Shown: positions 1 to 5,954, numbered from the stretch's first letter. The stretch: DNA of 6,394 bases from Bacteroidota bacterium (GCA_003453835.1 DMMN01000253.1:5375-11768), one strand, 5' to 3'. Notes: generated by a model not told the origin, from the letters alone. Program-made: numbers and translations.

Positions 1-954
1 CCCAAAGAAGAGATTTCCGAAGCATTGGAAGAGCGGATTGAGATTCACCCTCGCAAGGGGCCGAACAGGATTATTGGAAGGGATGGAAAGGTTGCGGGAC
101 TCGAGACCGTCGATTGCGCCTCGGTTTTTGATGAGCTGGGGAGATTCAATCCGAAGTTTGCTCCGCTCTCAGAGCGGGTAATGGCAGCAGACACCGTTAT
201 CATGGCAATCGGTCAAACGTCCGACCTCTCCTGGATCCATCCTGAGGACGGAATTGAGATCACTCCGCGCAACACGATCAAGGTTAATTCAGCTACTCTT
301 GCCACGACTGCGCCAGGGGTTTTCGCGGGAGGGGATGTCTCTTTCGGCCCCCGCAATGCAATCGATGCGATCGCCAACGGGAAGAAAGCTGCACGATCGA
401 TCCACGAGTATATCTTTGGAAAGAAGATCGAAGGGATTGAACTCGATCTCAGGGAACGGGAGGTAGAGCTGATCGTTCACGATACGAAGAAGGACAGGCG
501 GGAGTGGGGATATGAGAAGACGCAACGTGTTCCTGTCCCTACTCTGGCGATAGACAGGCGGATCGGAGTGGCTCACGTCGAGTTGGGATATTCGGAAACA
601 CAGGCGATCGAAGAATCCTCGCGCTGCCTGCATTGCTGGGTTAACACGATCTTCGAGCCAAAGGGAGAAGAAACTGGAACAGAGTGTATTCTCTGTGGTG
701 GCTGCGTGGATATTTGTCCTGAACACTGCATCGATCTTGTCGCGCTCGATCGACTCGAAACGGATGATTCGCTTCTCGCCGAGCTAGAGAGCGAGTATGA
801 CGTTATGATAAGAGGGGAAACTGAGAGGATGGTCGGCTCCGTGATGATCAAAGACGAGGAGCGGTGCATTCGATGCGGTTTGTGTGCGATGCGATGTCCT
901 GTTGGTTGCATTACGATGGAGGAATATACTACATCGGAGACATACCGAATCTGA
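1..954 (+). CDS. FAD-dependent NAD(P)H oxidoreductase with C-terminal 2x[4Fe-4S] ferredoxin domain, GltD-like (5' end cut)
   Basis: The reading frame is open from base 1 and ends at TGA 952-954, leaving 317 residues; the N-terminal FAD and most of the nucleotide-binding region lie outside the window. Visible in order: the end of the pyridine-nucleotide domain (DTVIMAIGQTSDL, about residues 65-77), the C-terminal FAD motif (APGVFAGGDVSFGP, about 104-117, followed by NAIDAIANGKKAA), a CLHC pair at 209-212, then two ferredoxin motifs CxxCxxCxxxCP at 229-240 and 289-300. This architecture is that of glutamate-synthase small-subunit-like oxidoreductases, which move electrons between NAD(P)H and Fe-S partners. 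No glutamate synthase large subunit is visible; the next gene is a Rieske protein, so a role in exchanging electrons between NAD(P)H or ferredoxin and the quinol complex is inferred. About 50 residues separate the two ferredoxin motifs, more than in a compact bacterial ferredoxin, and each has an extra Cys (243 and 303) after the CP. Family is confident; partner and reaction direction are not. Confidence 0.88.
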   Translation, partial: PKEEISEALEERIEIHPRKGPNRIIGRDGKVAGLETVDCASVFDELGRFNPKFAPLSERVMAADTVIMAIGQTSDLSWIHPEDGIEITPRNTIKVNSATLATTAPGVFAGGDVSFGPRNAIDAIANGKKAARSIHEYIFGKKIEGIELDLREREVELIVHDTKKDRREWGYEKTQRVPVPTLAIDRRIGVAHVELGYSETQAIEESSRCLHCWVNTIFEPKGEETGTECILCGGCVDICPEHCIDLVALDRLETDDSLLAELESEYDVMIRGETERMVGSVMIKDEERCIRCGLCAMRCPVGCITMEEYTTSETYRI

Positions 955-960
955 GGGAGG
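955..960 (+). promoter_or_regulatory. Ribosome binding site of the Rieske gene
   Basis: GGGAGG lies directly after the stop codon of the upstream gene, 7 nt before ATG 968. It decides the start in favour of 968 over in-frame upstream codons around 884, which would run inside the ferredoxin gene and add a non-homologous stretch. Confidence 0.75.
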
Positions 961-967
961 AACCACG

Positions 968-1459
968 ATGCTTGACGATCCACTGAACGAAGAATCGGGG
1001 AACACGCTGCTGACGCGCCGTTATTTCTTGGAGGCAATCGGCGGAGGAGCCATCGGAATCGCAGCCGCCGGAAGCGCGATGTTGACGGCGCAATTTCTTT
1101 CGCCCAATGTTTTGCGGGAGCCGTCGCTGAGATTCAAAGCCGGACCGACAGAGAATTTTCCTCCGGATAGCGTCACTCTGCAGAAGGAACAGAAAGTCTT
1201 CATTGTCCGACCCAAAGAAGGACACTTCTACGCAATGTCCGCCGTCTGCACGCACCTCGGCTGCATCACAAATTGGAAGACGGAAGAAGGGATTGTCGCA
1301 TGTCCTTGCCACGGGAGCAGATTCGACAGCGAGGGGATCGTGCTCGATGGTCCCGCTCCCCGCTCTCTTCAACGGTTTGCCATGACGCTCGACGAGCAAG
1401 GAGAGTTGGTCGTGGACAAAGGTGTGATCGTTGGGGAGGAAGTATTTCTCAGAGTCTAA
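968..1459 (+). CDS. qcrA: Rieske [2Fe-2S] iron-sulfur protein of a menaquinol/cytochrome c reductase
   Basis: This is a 163-residue Rieske protein, the high-potential electron acceptor of bc1/b6f-type complexes, acting on the outer (p) side of the membrane. The N-terminus has a twin-arginine-like signal anchor (TRRYFLEAIGG, residues 16-26, followed by a Gly/Ala-rich hydrophobic stretch to about 44), as usual for Tat-exported Rieske subunits. The cluster motifs are CTHLGC (94-99) and CPCHGS (112-117): C94 and C112 plus H96 and H115 ligate the cluster, and C99 and C114 can form the disulfide. The hydrogen-bonding Ser117 is present, but the usual Tyr two residues later is Phe119 (CPCHGSRFD), a change associated with lower redox potential and seen in menaquinol-type enzymes. 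A GPAPRSL proline loop follows (128-134). The gene lies 13 nt after the flavin/Fe-S gene and 13 nt before the Cys-repeat gene; the cytochrome b genes follow. The symbol is by analogy with menaquinol complexes. Confidence 0.96.
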   Translation: MLDDPLNEESGNTLLTRRYFLEAIGGGAIGIAAAGSAMLTAQFLSPNVLREPSLRFKAGPTENFPPDSVTLQKEQKVFIVRPKEGHFYAMSAVCTHLGCITNWKTEEGIVACPCHGSRFDSEGIVLDGPAPRSLQRFAMTLDEQGELVVDKGVIVGEEVFLRV

Positions 1460-1464
1460 GGAGG
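1458..1464 (+). promoter_or_regulatory. Ribosome binding site of the Cys-repeat gene
   Basis: AAGGAGG overlaps the TAA stop (1457-1459) of the Rieske gene and sits 8 nt before ATG 1473. It is a strong Shine-Dalgarno sequence and fixes the start at 1473 rather than the in-frame TTG 1431 inside the Rieske gene. Confidence 0.8.
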
Positions 1465-1472
1465 AACTCGAA

Positions 1473-1835
1473 ATGGAAGTCTTTGAACAATACTGGTCCG
1501 CTGTTCAGTTCAAAGTGTGTGTGAACTGTATCGACAGCGATGGGCACGGCAACTGCCGCTTGAGTGGGGAGGAAGAGTGCGGATTGAAAGCTCATTTCCC
1601 CAAGATCATCGAGGCGATCCTCTCCGTACGGGACCATAGGATTGAGCCGTACATCGAATCCCTCCGCACGAACGTGTGTGCGTCGTGCCGTCATCAAACA
1701 CCCGATGGCACCTGTTCGTTTCGATCACGCCTCAACTGTGGGCTCGATCGGTATTTCCCGCTCATTATCGAGGCAGTAGAGGATATTCGGTTTGGGTCCG
1801 AAGCTCATCGCGATGCCTTTGGAGATGGACGATGA
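1473..1835 (+). CDS. Unrecognised small protein with two tandem CX2CX8CX7C modules
   Basis: I do not recognise this 120-residue protein. It is built from two copies of one module: C16/C19/C28/C36 and C69/C72/C81/C89, with exactly the same CX2CX8CX7C spacing and a constant 53-residue offset. Each fourth Cys begins CGL, followed by an FPxIIEA segment (42-48 and 95-101) that looks like a short helix. No CxxCH, signal peptide or membrane helix is visible, so it is probably cytoplasmic and not a c-type cytochrome. Eight paired cysteines suggest metal binding (Fe-S or zinc), one site per module; this is inference. It has a strong ribosome binding site, starts 13 nt after the Rieske gene, and its stop codon overlaps the start of the cytochrome b gene (ATGA, 1832-1835). 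It therefore sits inside the complex operon and is probably translationally coupled to cytochrome b. An accessory subunit, an assembly or Fe-S/haem insertion factor, or a redox sensor are all possible. Confidence 0.85.
   Translation: MEVFEQYWSAVQFKVCVNCIDSDGHGNCRLSGEEECGLKAHFPKIIEAILSVRDHRIEPYIESLRTNVCASCRHQTPDGTCSFRSRLNCGLDRYFPLIIEAVEDIRFGSEAHRDAFGDGR
1821..1824 (+). promoter_or_regulatory. Ribosome binding site of the cytochrome b gene
   Basis: GGAG inside the end of the Cys-repeat gene lies 7 nt before ATG 1832. With the ATGA overlap it supports 1832 as the start rather than the next in-frame ATG at 1844. Confidence 0.55.
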
Positions 1836-2542
1836 AACATGTCATGGGACGGTTGTACACCTCACAGCTCTGGCGCTCGATGTTTCGCCACGGGCTGCCC
1901 GATTCCAATCGGACGAGAGCGGAGACCATCTTCTACAACTTCTTCCTCCACATTCATCCCACCAAAGTTCGAAAGCGCTCCCTCAGGTACACCTACACGT
2001 GGGGGCTCGGCGGTCTTTCCTTCGGCCTGTTCATTGTCCTGACCGTTACCGGCGGATTGCTCATGTTGTACTATCGCCCTTCGGTACCTCAGGCGTACTG
2101 GGACATGAAGGACTTGCAGTTTGTGGTTTCGTCGGGGCAATTCCTTCGCAACATGCACCGATGGGCTGCTCATGCGATGGTGGCAATGGTGTTCCTGCAC
2201 ATGCTGCGGGTGTTCTACACCGGCTCGTACCGACCGCCGAAGGAGTTCAATTGGGCCGTAGGAGTTTTACTTCTTGTTCTCACAATCTTGCTCAGCTACA
2301 CGGGCTATCTGCTACCGTGGGACCAGCTCGCGTTCTGGGGAATTTCCGTCGGCACAAACATGGCGCGCGCGATTCCGTTCGGACTGGGAGAGAAAATGTC
2401 CTTCCTCCTCCTCGGTGGGAACATTGTGGGGGAGAACGCGCTTGTGCGATTCTACGTGCTTCACTGCTTCATTCTTCCGGTGGCAGGATGTGTATTGATG
2501 GGTATTCATTTCTGGAGAGTCCGCAAAGACGGAGGAGTGTAG
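1832..2542 (+). CDS. petB: Cytochrome b, N-terminal (b6-like) subunit with both b haems
   Basis: This 236-residue membrane subunit carries the two b haems and much of both quinone sites of the quinol oxidase complex. Four helices are visible, at about 57-81, 109-131, 141-163 and 205-227. The haem ligands are H109/H123 (13 residues between) and H211/H226 (14 between); the 13/14 pattern is that of b6-type rather than mitochondrial-type cytochrome b. The [17 protein letters not shown] stretch (161-177) is the conserved segment after helix C at the quinol oxidation side. The equivalent of the b6 Cys that binds the extra haem (YCLGG in b6f) reads WGLGG at 57-61, so that cysteine is absent. The protein ends soon after helix D, so the C-terminal half is a separate gene. 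ATG 1832 overlaps the TGA of the upstream Cys-repeat gene. About 45 residues precede the conserved HPTKV segment (42-46), somewhat more than in plant b6. Confidence 0.95.
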   Translation: MKHVMGRLYTSQLWRSMFRHGLPDSNRTRAETIFYNFFLHIHPTKVRKRSLRYTYTWGLGGLSFGLFIVLTVTGGLLMLYYRPSVPQAYWDMKDLQFVVSSGQFLRNMHRWAAHAMVAMVFLHMLRVFYTGSYRPPKEFNWAVGVLLLVLTILLSYTGYLLPWDQLAFWGISVGTNMARAIPFGLGEKMSFLLLGGNIVGENALVRFYVLHCFILPVAGCVLMGIHFWRVRKDGGV

Positions 2543-2627
2543 GACTTGTTGAGGAAGGCAGCCTCCGAAAACCGTGAGGAGTGATTTCTTACACACGGTC
2601 TGAAGAAAGAACCTTGAAAGGGTCTAC
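2543..2627 (+). other. 85-nt gap between the two cytochrome b halves, with a small inverted repeat
   Basis: No gene is seen here; the downstream frame is closed by TGA at 2601-2603. The gap contains a perfect 6-bp inverted repeat, ACCGTG 2571-2576 and CACGGT 2594-2599, with a 17-nt loop, and a shorter GC-rich palindrome AGGCAGCCT at 2556-2564. Neither is followed by a T-run, so a simple intrinsic terminator is unlikely. An AAAGGG element at 2617-2622 is a plausible ribosome binding site, 5 nt before ATG 2628. Confidence 0.4.
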
Positions 2628-3326
2628 ATGCAGAAAGATCTCAGAGCTGAGGAGACATCTGATGCACGGAAGTCACCTACGCGGATTGCCTTCATGAAAC
2701 ACCGGATGGCAGCGCGGGTGAAGAGAGAGAGCGAAGAGATGGTGATGACCTTCCCGAACCTGGTTGTGAGGGAACTCATCGCTTTTGAAATCATGGTTAT
2801 TGTGCTTGCTGTTGTTTCGCTGGTGTTCGATGCGCCGCTGGAGTGGATGGCAAATCCAGACCACACGCCGAATCCCGCCAAAGCACCGTGGTACTTTCTC
2901 GGTCTACAGGAACTGCTCCACTACTTCCCTCCGGTTGTCGGAGGTGTCATCCTCCCGGCGTTGGCGGTCATCGCGCTCATCGTCATTCCGTATTTCAAAA
3001 TCAACATCAAGCGTGAAGGCTTGTGGAAAGAAAATCGTAAGCGAACACTCGTGATCTTACTCGTCTCAGTCGGAATTGTCTCCATCGTACTCTTCCTCTT
3101 CCGCGTCTACGCCATGCTCATTCCAACGGTTGCTGTGACGCTCTTCATGCTTCTGCCATATTTCTACCCCAGGGAAGATGGTGTTGTCGGCAGGCTGAGC
3201 GGCAGGCCATTGTCGTGGTGGATTATGACATGGTTTGTCGTCATCGTGATCGTTCTTACGACCATTGGTACGTTGTTCCGAGGCCCTGAGTGGAGTTGGA
3301 CCTGGCCATGGAATGGAACATACTGA
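2628..3326 (+). CDS. petD: Cytochrome b, C-terminal (subunit IV-like) subunit, extended
   Basis: This 232-residue membrane protein completes the split cytochrome b. The signature of the quinol oxidation site is present in altered form: the canonical PEWY reads APWY at 86-89 (KAPWYFLGLQELLHYFPP, 85-102), losing the catalytic Glu. Helices are predicted by eye at about 48-67, 103-123, 140-160, 161-180 and 197-216, and the protein ends in FRGPEWSWTWPW (217-228), a tail motif of bacterial cytochrome b C-terminal domains. It is longer than plant subunit IV (about 160 residues), because of a charged N-terminal extension of about 47 residues (many Lys, Arg and Glu) and extra membrane helices. It lies 85 nt after the haem-binding half, so the two halves are separate proteins, not a frameshift: the intervening sequence has stops and a separate ribosome binding site. 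Confidence 0.93.
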   Translation: MQKDLRAEETSDARKSPTRIAFMKHRMAARVKRESEEMVMTFPNLVVRELIAFEIMVIVLAVVSLVFDAPLEWMANPDHTPNPAKAPWYFLGLQELLHYFPPVVGGVILPALAVIALIVIPYFKINIKREGLWKENRKRTLVILLVSVGIVSIVLFLFRVYAMLIPTVAVTLFMLLPYFYPREDGVVGRLSGRPLSWWIMTWFVVIVIVLTTIGTLFRGPEWSWTWPWNGTY

Positions 3327-3352
3327 TTGCAGATTGCGACGTGCGAATTGCG
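3325..3352 (+). repeat. Four degenerate heptamers in the gap after the cytochrome b genes
   Basis: From inside the stop codon the sequence reads GATTGCA, GATTGCG, ACGTGCG, AATTGCG in register, a 7-bp period over 28 bp. The rest of the 77-nt gap (to 3403) holds nothing recognisable: no strong Shine-Dalgarno and no hairpin with a T-run. Function unknown; the copies are few and imperfect, so chance is possible. Confidence 0.4.
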
Positions 3353-3403
3353 TTTCGTGAATGAGATTGTTGAACCTGACAACCGGTAGATGAACACGAA
3401 GCC

Positions 3404-5350
3404 ATGAAGAAACTAAGACTCACATTTGCGATCTCCAGCCTGACCTTTTTGGTGATGCTTGCAATTTCTCCTTTGAAGGACTTCTTTCGCGAATGGAAAT
3501 GGTATCAGTACGAGTATAACGAGTTGGTTTCTGATCTTCCTCAACGCGTTAAACCGGCAGAGATCGGCATCAAACAGCTCTGGATTCAAAAGTTGGATCG
3601 AATCGACCGGTGCGTTACCTGCCATCTCGGACTCAATGAGCCGGCGCTTCGAGAAGCCAAACAACCATTCCGGACTCATCCGAAGATCGATCACGACTAT
3701 GAGGACTTCGGCTGCACGGCGTGCCATGAAGGGCAGGGTTCAGCAACAACATACAGAGAATCTGTCGGCAAAGTGGTCTTCTGGGACAAACCCGTCTTTC
3801 CCACAGAATTCATGGAAGCGTCGTGCGCCAAGTGCCACAAGGAAAGAGAAGTCCCTCACGCGCCGATTCTCACGTTAGGGCGAAAGCTCATCGAAGAGGC
3901 AAACTGTATTGCTTGTCATCAAATGAATGGCTTCGAGAAACAATGGACGCCCAGCCTCGACGGAATCGGCTCAAAGGTGAATCGCACATGGCTGGTCAAC
4001 TGGCTGAAACACCCAAAGGCTTACTTCGGAAAGACGAAGATGCCCAATTTTCTTCTTACCGACGAAGAAGCCGGCATCCTCACCGACTACTTGATGACGT
4101 TCAAGAGCTTCCCCAATAATGCAGCACTGGATGGACTCCCTCCAGCCTTGGCTTCGGAGGAGGAACGAGCAAAACTCCTTGAACTCGGCTCGACGCGTTT
4201 TCGGGAAGCGCGCTGCATTAGTTGCCATCCCATCAATGGTCGTGGCGGGTACGTTGCTTCCGACCTCGGCAAAGTTGCGAGCAAAGCAACGGCGGAATGG
4301 CTCTATGGCTACATCAAGAATCCGAAGCGATTGCAGCCCGGCGTCGAGATGCCGCGGTATCGATTCAACGACATGGAACTAGCGGCAGTTGTAGCATATA
4401 TCCAAAGTGAATATGTTGACTATGAAACGGCGGAACTGCCGGAACTGCCGCCTCAAATTCCAAATCCTGCCTACTTCGAGCAAGGACAAGCGCTCTTCAA
4501 GAAGTACAACTGCAGCGGATGCCATGAGCTCGGCGGGATGAAAAAGGCTGAAGAGATGGGGCCTGAGCTGAAGTTCATTGGCGGAAAGAAGCTCTACGAA
4601 ATCGATTTTGGCAGTTCAAACATCGAGCAAACACTTCCTTCATATCTTGTCACGAAAATCAAGAATCCCCGAGTGTTCTCGCCCGTGATGAAGATGCCAA
4701 GCTATGAATTCACAAACGAAGAAGCTCAAGCGATCACCGTAGCAATGTTGGGCAATACGGATGAGCGAATTCCCGAGGAGCTCAAGGTTTATCCAAAGCC
4801 GCAAAGTACCTACTCCCCGCAAGGGGAATTCGGCACTCTGGTGGAGGATCTGGCTTGCTTTGGTTGCCACACCATGTTTGGACGTGGCCGACTCGTCGCA
4901 ACCGACCTCACGCTTGAAGCAAGTCAGGCGCAAAAAGGATGGATCAGTGGGTATTTCAAAATACCGTACTCGCTGAGACCAATCTTGACCGAGCGGATGC
5001 CAAATCTGTTCGCGTCCGATGCCGAGATCAAGGTGATGGTTGATTACATGGAGAAAGTCTTCATAGCGGATAGTCTGGAGAGAAACATTCGAGCGGGCCG
5101 GGACGAGATTTCGAAGGGGAGAATTCTTTACTACGAAAAACACGGCTGTCAGGCCTGTCATCAGATCAATCTCAAGGGTGGATATGTTGGGCCGGCGCTC
5201 GACAACGTTGGATCTCGATTGAAGCCGGGCTGGATCTTTCACTGGCTGAAGAACCCTCAGGCATTCAAGCCTGAGTCGATTGAACCGAACAACAATCTCA
5301 CCGATGAAGAAGCGGAAGCGCTGACTGCATTCTTGATGAGCTTGAAATGA
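3404..5350 (+). CDS. Membrane-anchored octahaem c-type cytochrome, partner of the Rieske/cytochrome b complex
   Basis: This 648-residue cytochrome has an N-terminal signal anchor (hydrophobic residues about 6-22) and eight CxxCH haem sites at C70, C104, C141, C168, C271, C370, C485 and C582. The first three are close together (CVTCH, CTACH, CAKCH) in a multihaem segment with QPFRTHP and FGCTACHEGQG signatures that I know from cytochromes next to bacterial quinol reductases. The last five are repeated class I cytochrome c domains of about 100 residues: CxxCH, then a W-rich helix with a KNPK-like turn, then the axial Met in an MP motif at M213, M316, M431 and M532. The eighth domain has Glu627 (IEP) where the others have Met-Pro. 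No cytochrome c1 or f is in the window, so this protein probably takes electrons from the Rieske protein in the periplasm. ATG 3404 is the only usable start, since the frame is closed by TGA 3377-3379; its ribosome binding site is weak. Its stop overlaps the next start (ATGA 5347-5350). Confidence 0.94.
   Translation: MKKLRLTFAISSLTFLVMLAISPLKDFFREWKWYQYEYNELVSDLPQRVKPAEIGIKQLWIQKLDRIDRCVTCHLGLNEPALREAKQPFRTHPKIDHDYEDFGCTACHEGQGSATTYRESVGKVVFWDKPVFPTEFMEASCAKCHKEREVPHAPILTLGRKLIEEANCIACHQMNGFEKQWTPSLDGIGSKVNRTWLVNWLKHPKAYFGKTKMPNFLLTDEEAGILTDYLMTFKSFPNNAALDGLPPALASEEERAKLLELGSTRFREARCISCHPINGRGGYVASDLGKVASKATAEWLYGYIKNPKRLQPGVEMPRYRFNDMELAAVVAYIQSEYVDYETAELPELPPQIPNPAYFEQGQALFKKYNCSGCHELGGMKKAEEMGPELKFIGGKKLYEIDFGSSNIEQTLPSYLVTKIKNPRVFSPVMKMPSYEFTNEEAQAITVAMLGNTDERIPEELKVYPKPQSTYSPQGEFGTLVEDLACFGCHTMFGRGRLVATDLTLEASQAQKGWISGYFKIPYSLRPILTERMPNLFASDAEIKVMVDYMEKVFIADSLERNIRAGRDEISKGRILYYEKHGCQACHQINLKGGYVGPALDNVGSRLKPGWIFHWLKNPQAFKPESIEPNNNLTDEEAEALTAFLMSLK
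4432..4449 (+). repeat. 9-bp tandem duplication in the octahaem cytochrome linker
   Basis: GGAACTGCC occurs twice in a row, in frame, encoding a repeated ELP in the Pro-rich linker between haem domains 5 and 6 (about residues 343-350). It looks like a small slippage duplication in a flexible linker. Confidence 0.6.
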
Positions 5351-5829
5351 ACAAGAGAGAGGCACCAATGCGAGCGGGTGGATTGGCGAGACAATCGTCG
5401 TTTACGTTCCTTGCGCTTTTGCTTCTGATTGCTTGCGCCCGCCATGACGATGCGCCGGAGAATGGTGGAGTCCGACAAGACACTCTCGAACCCTCGTCAT
5501 CCAGCGTGAGCACAGCCGATGTTGCCAATCTCACTTACGAACAGCGTCAAGGACAGCATCTCTTCCTGAAGTATTGCCAGGTGTGTCATGGCGCAAACGG
5601 AAGAGGTGACGGTTTCAATGCGTTCAACTTGAGTCCCAAGCCAAGAGATTTTACGGATCATCGTTACATGAACGCCCTGAGCGATGCGAGGCTATTGGAG
5701 ACGGTAAGTCAAGGAGGAAAAGGAGTGAACAAATCAGTTCTGATGCCGTCTTGGGGAGGAAGACTGAGAAAGAATGAACAGGGGTACATCATCGCATATC
5801 TCCGTTATCTCGCCCCATCGAGTCATTAA
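5347..5829 (+). CDS. Monohaem cytochrome c lipoprotein (class I)
   Basis: This small electron carrier of 160 residues is counted from ATG 5347, which overlaps the stop of the octahaem gene (ATGA). A second in-frame ATG at 5368 is preceded by an AGAGAGG element at 5 nt and would give 153 residues; both starts leave the signal intact. A hydrophobic stretch (FTFLALLLLIAC) ends in a lipobox with Cys30 (Cys23 from the later start), so the mature protein is probably lipid-anchored, followed by a charged and Ser-rich linker to about residue 60. The haem site is CQVCH (77-81) followed by GANGRGDG, with the likely axial Met133 in VLMPSWGG. Total domain size of about 95 residues fits a c6/c551-like fold of the cytochrome cbb3-subunit III type. 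It probably accepts electrons from the octahaem cytochrome and hands them to a terminal oxidase or reductase not in the window. Confidence 0.93.
   Translation: MNKREAPMRAGGLARQSSFTFLALLLLIACARHDDAPENGGVRQDTLEPSSSSVSTADVANLTYEQRQGQHLFLKYCQVCHGANGRGDGFNAFNLSPKPRDFTDHRYMNALSDARLLETVSQGGKGVNKSVLMPSWGGRLRKNEQGYIIAYLRYLAPSSH
5355..5361 (+). promoter_or_regulatory. Candidate ribosome binding site favouring the later lipoprotein start
   Basis: AGAGAGG lies just before ATG 5368 of the lipoprotein cytochrome, within the ORF that begins at 5347. It leaves open whether translation starts at 5347 by coupling to the upstream stop or at 5368 by its own site. Confidence 0.4.
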
Positions 5830-5954
5830 GAGTCTCTTGAGGCTTGAAACTCCCGTGCACCACCAATCCACGATAGGATGCCGATCGCCTTGGTGGGTAA
5901 CTCGGCGGCGCCTCTAAGCTCTTTGGCCGAATCAAACAGCACGAAGGTACTTCC
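5830..5954 (+). other. 125-nt intergenic region before the NapC-like gene
   Basis: No gene supported. It contains a perfect 7-bp inverted repeat, CCACCAA 5860-5866 and TTGGTGG 5890-5896, with a 23-nt loop; there is no T-run after it, so it is not a typical terminator. I see no convincing promoter. This is the longest gap in the window and could mark a transcriptional boundary between the Rieske/b operon and the NapC-like gene, or simply an intra-operon spacer. Confidence 0.4.
5943..5947 (+). promoter_or_regulatory. Ribosome binding site of the NapC-like gene
   Basis: GAAGG lies 7 nt before ATG 5955 and is the main support for that start. Confidence 0.5.

Noticed and set aside
884..967. Upstream in-frame extension of the Rieske gene
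   Set aside because: It would overlap the ferredoxin domain of the preceding gene, adds a non-Rieske basic stretch, and a good ribosome binding site at 955-960 points to ATG 968.
1792..2577. Plus-strand frame of 261 codons overlapping cytochrome b
   Set aside because: It is an out-of-frame reading; the b haem ligands and membrane helices are in the 1832-2542 frame.
2540..2630. Frameshift splitting one cytochrome b gene
   Set aside because: The haem-binding half ends soon after helix D, the gap has stops and a separate ribosome binding site, and split cytochrome b is a normal arrangement.
3390..3407. Five-codon ORF (MNTKP) whose stop overlaps the start of the octahaem gene as ATGA
   Set aside because: It could help couple translation because the real start has a weak ribosome binding site, but it is very short, has no clear site of its own, and such overlaps arise by chance.
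4640..5368. Minus-strand open frame of 242 codons
   Set aside because: It is the antisense shadow of the octahaem cytochrome, where repeated haem domains with real motifs are on the + strand.
5860..5896. Inverted repeat as an intrinsic terminator after the lipoprotein cytochrome
   Set aside because: The stem is only 7 bp, the loop is 23 nt and no T-run follows.
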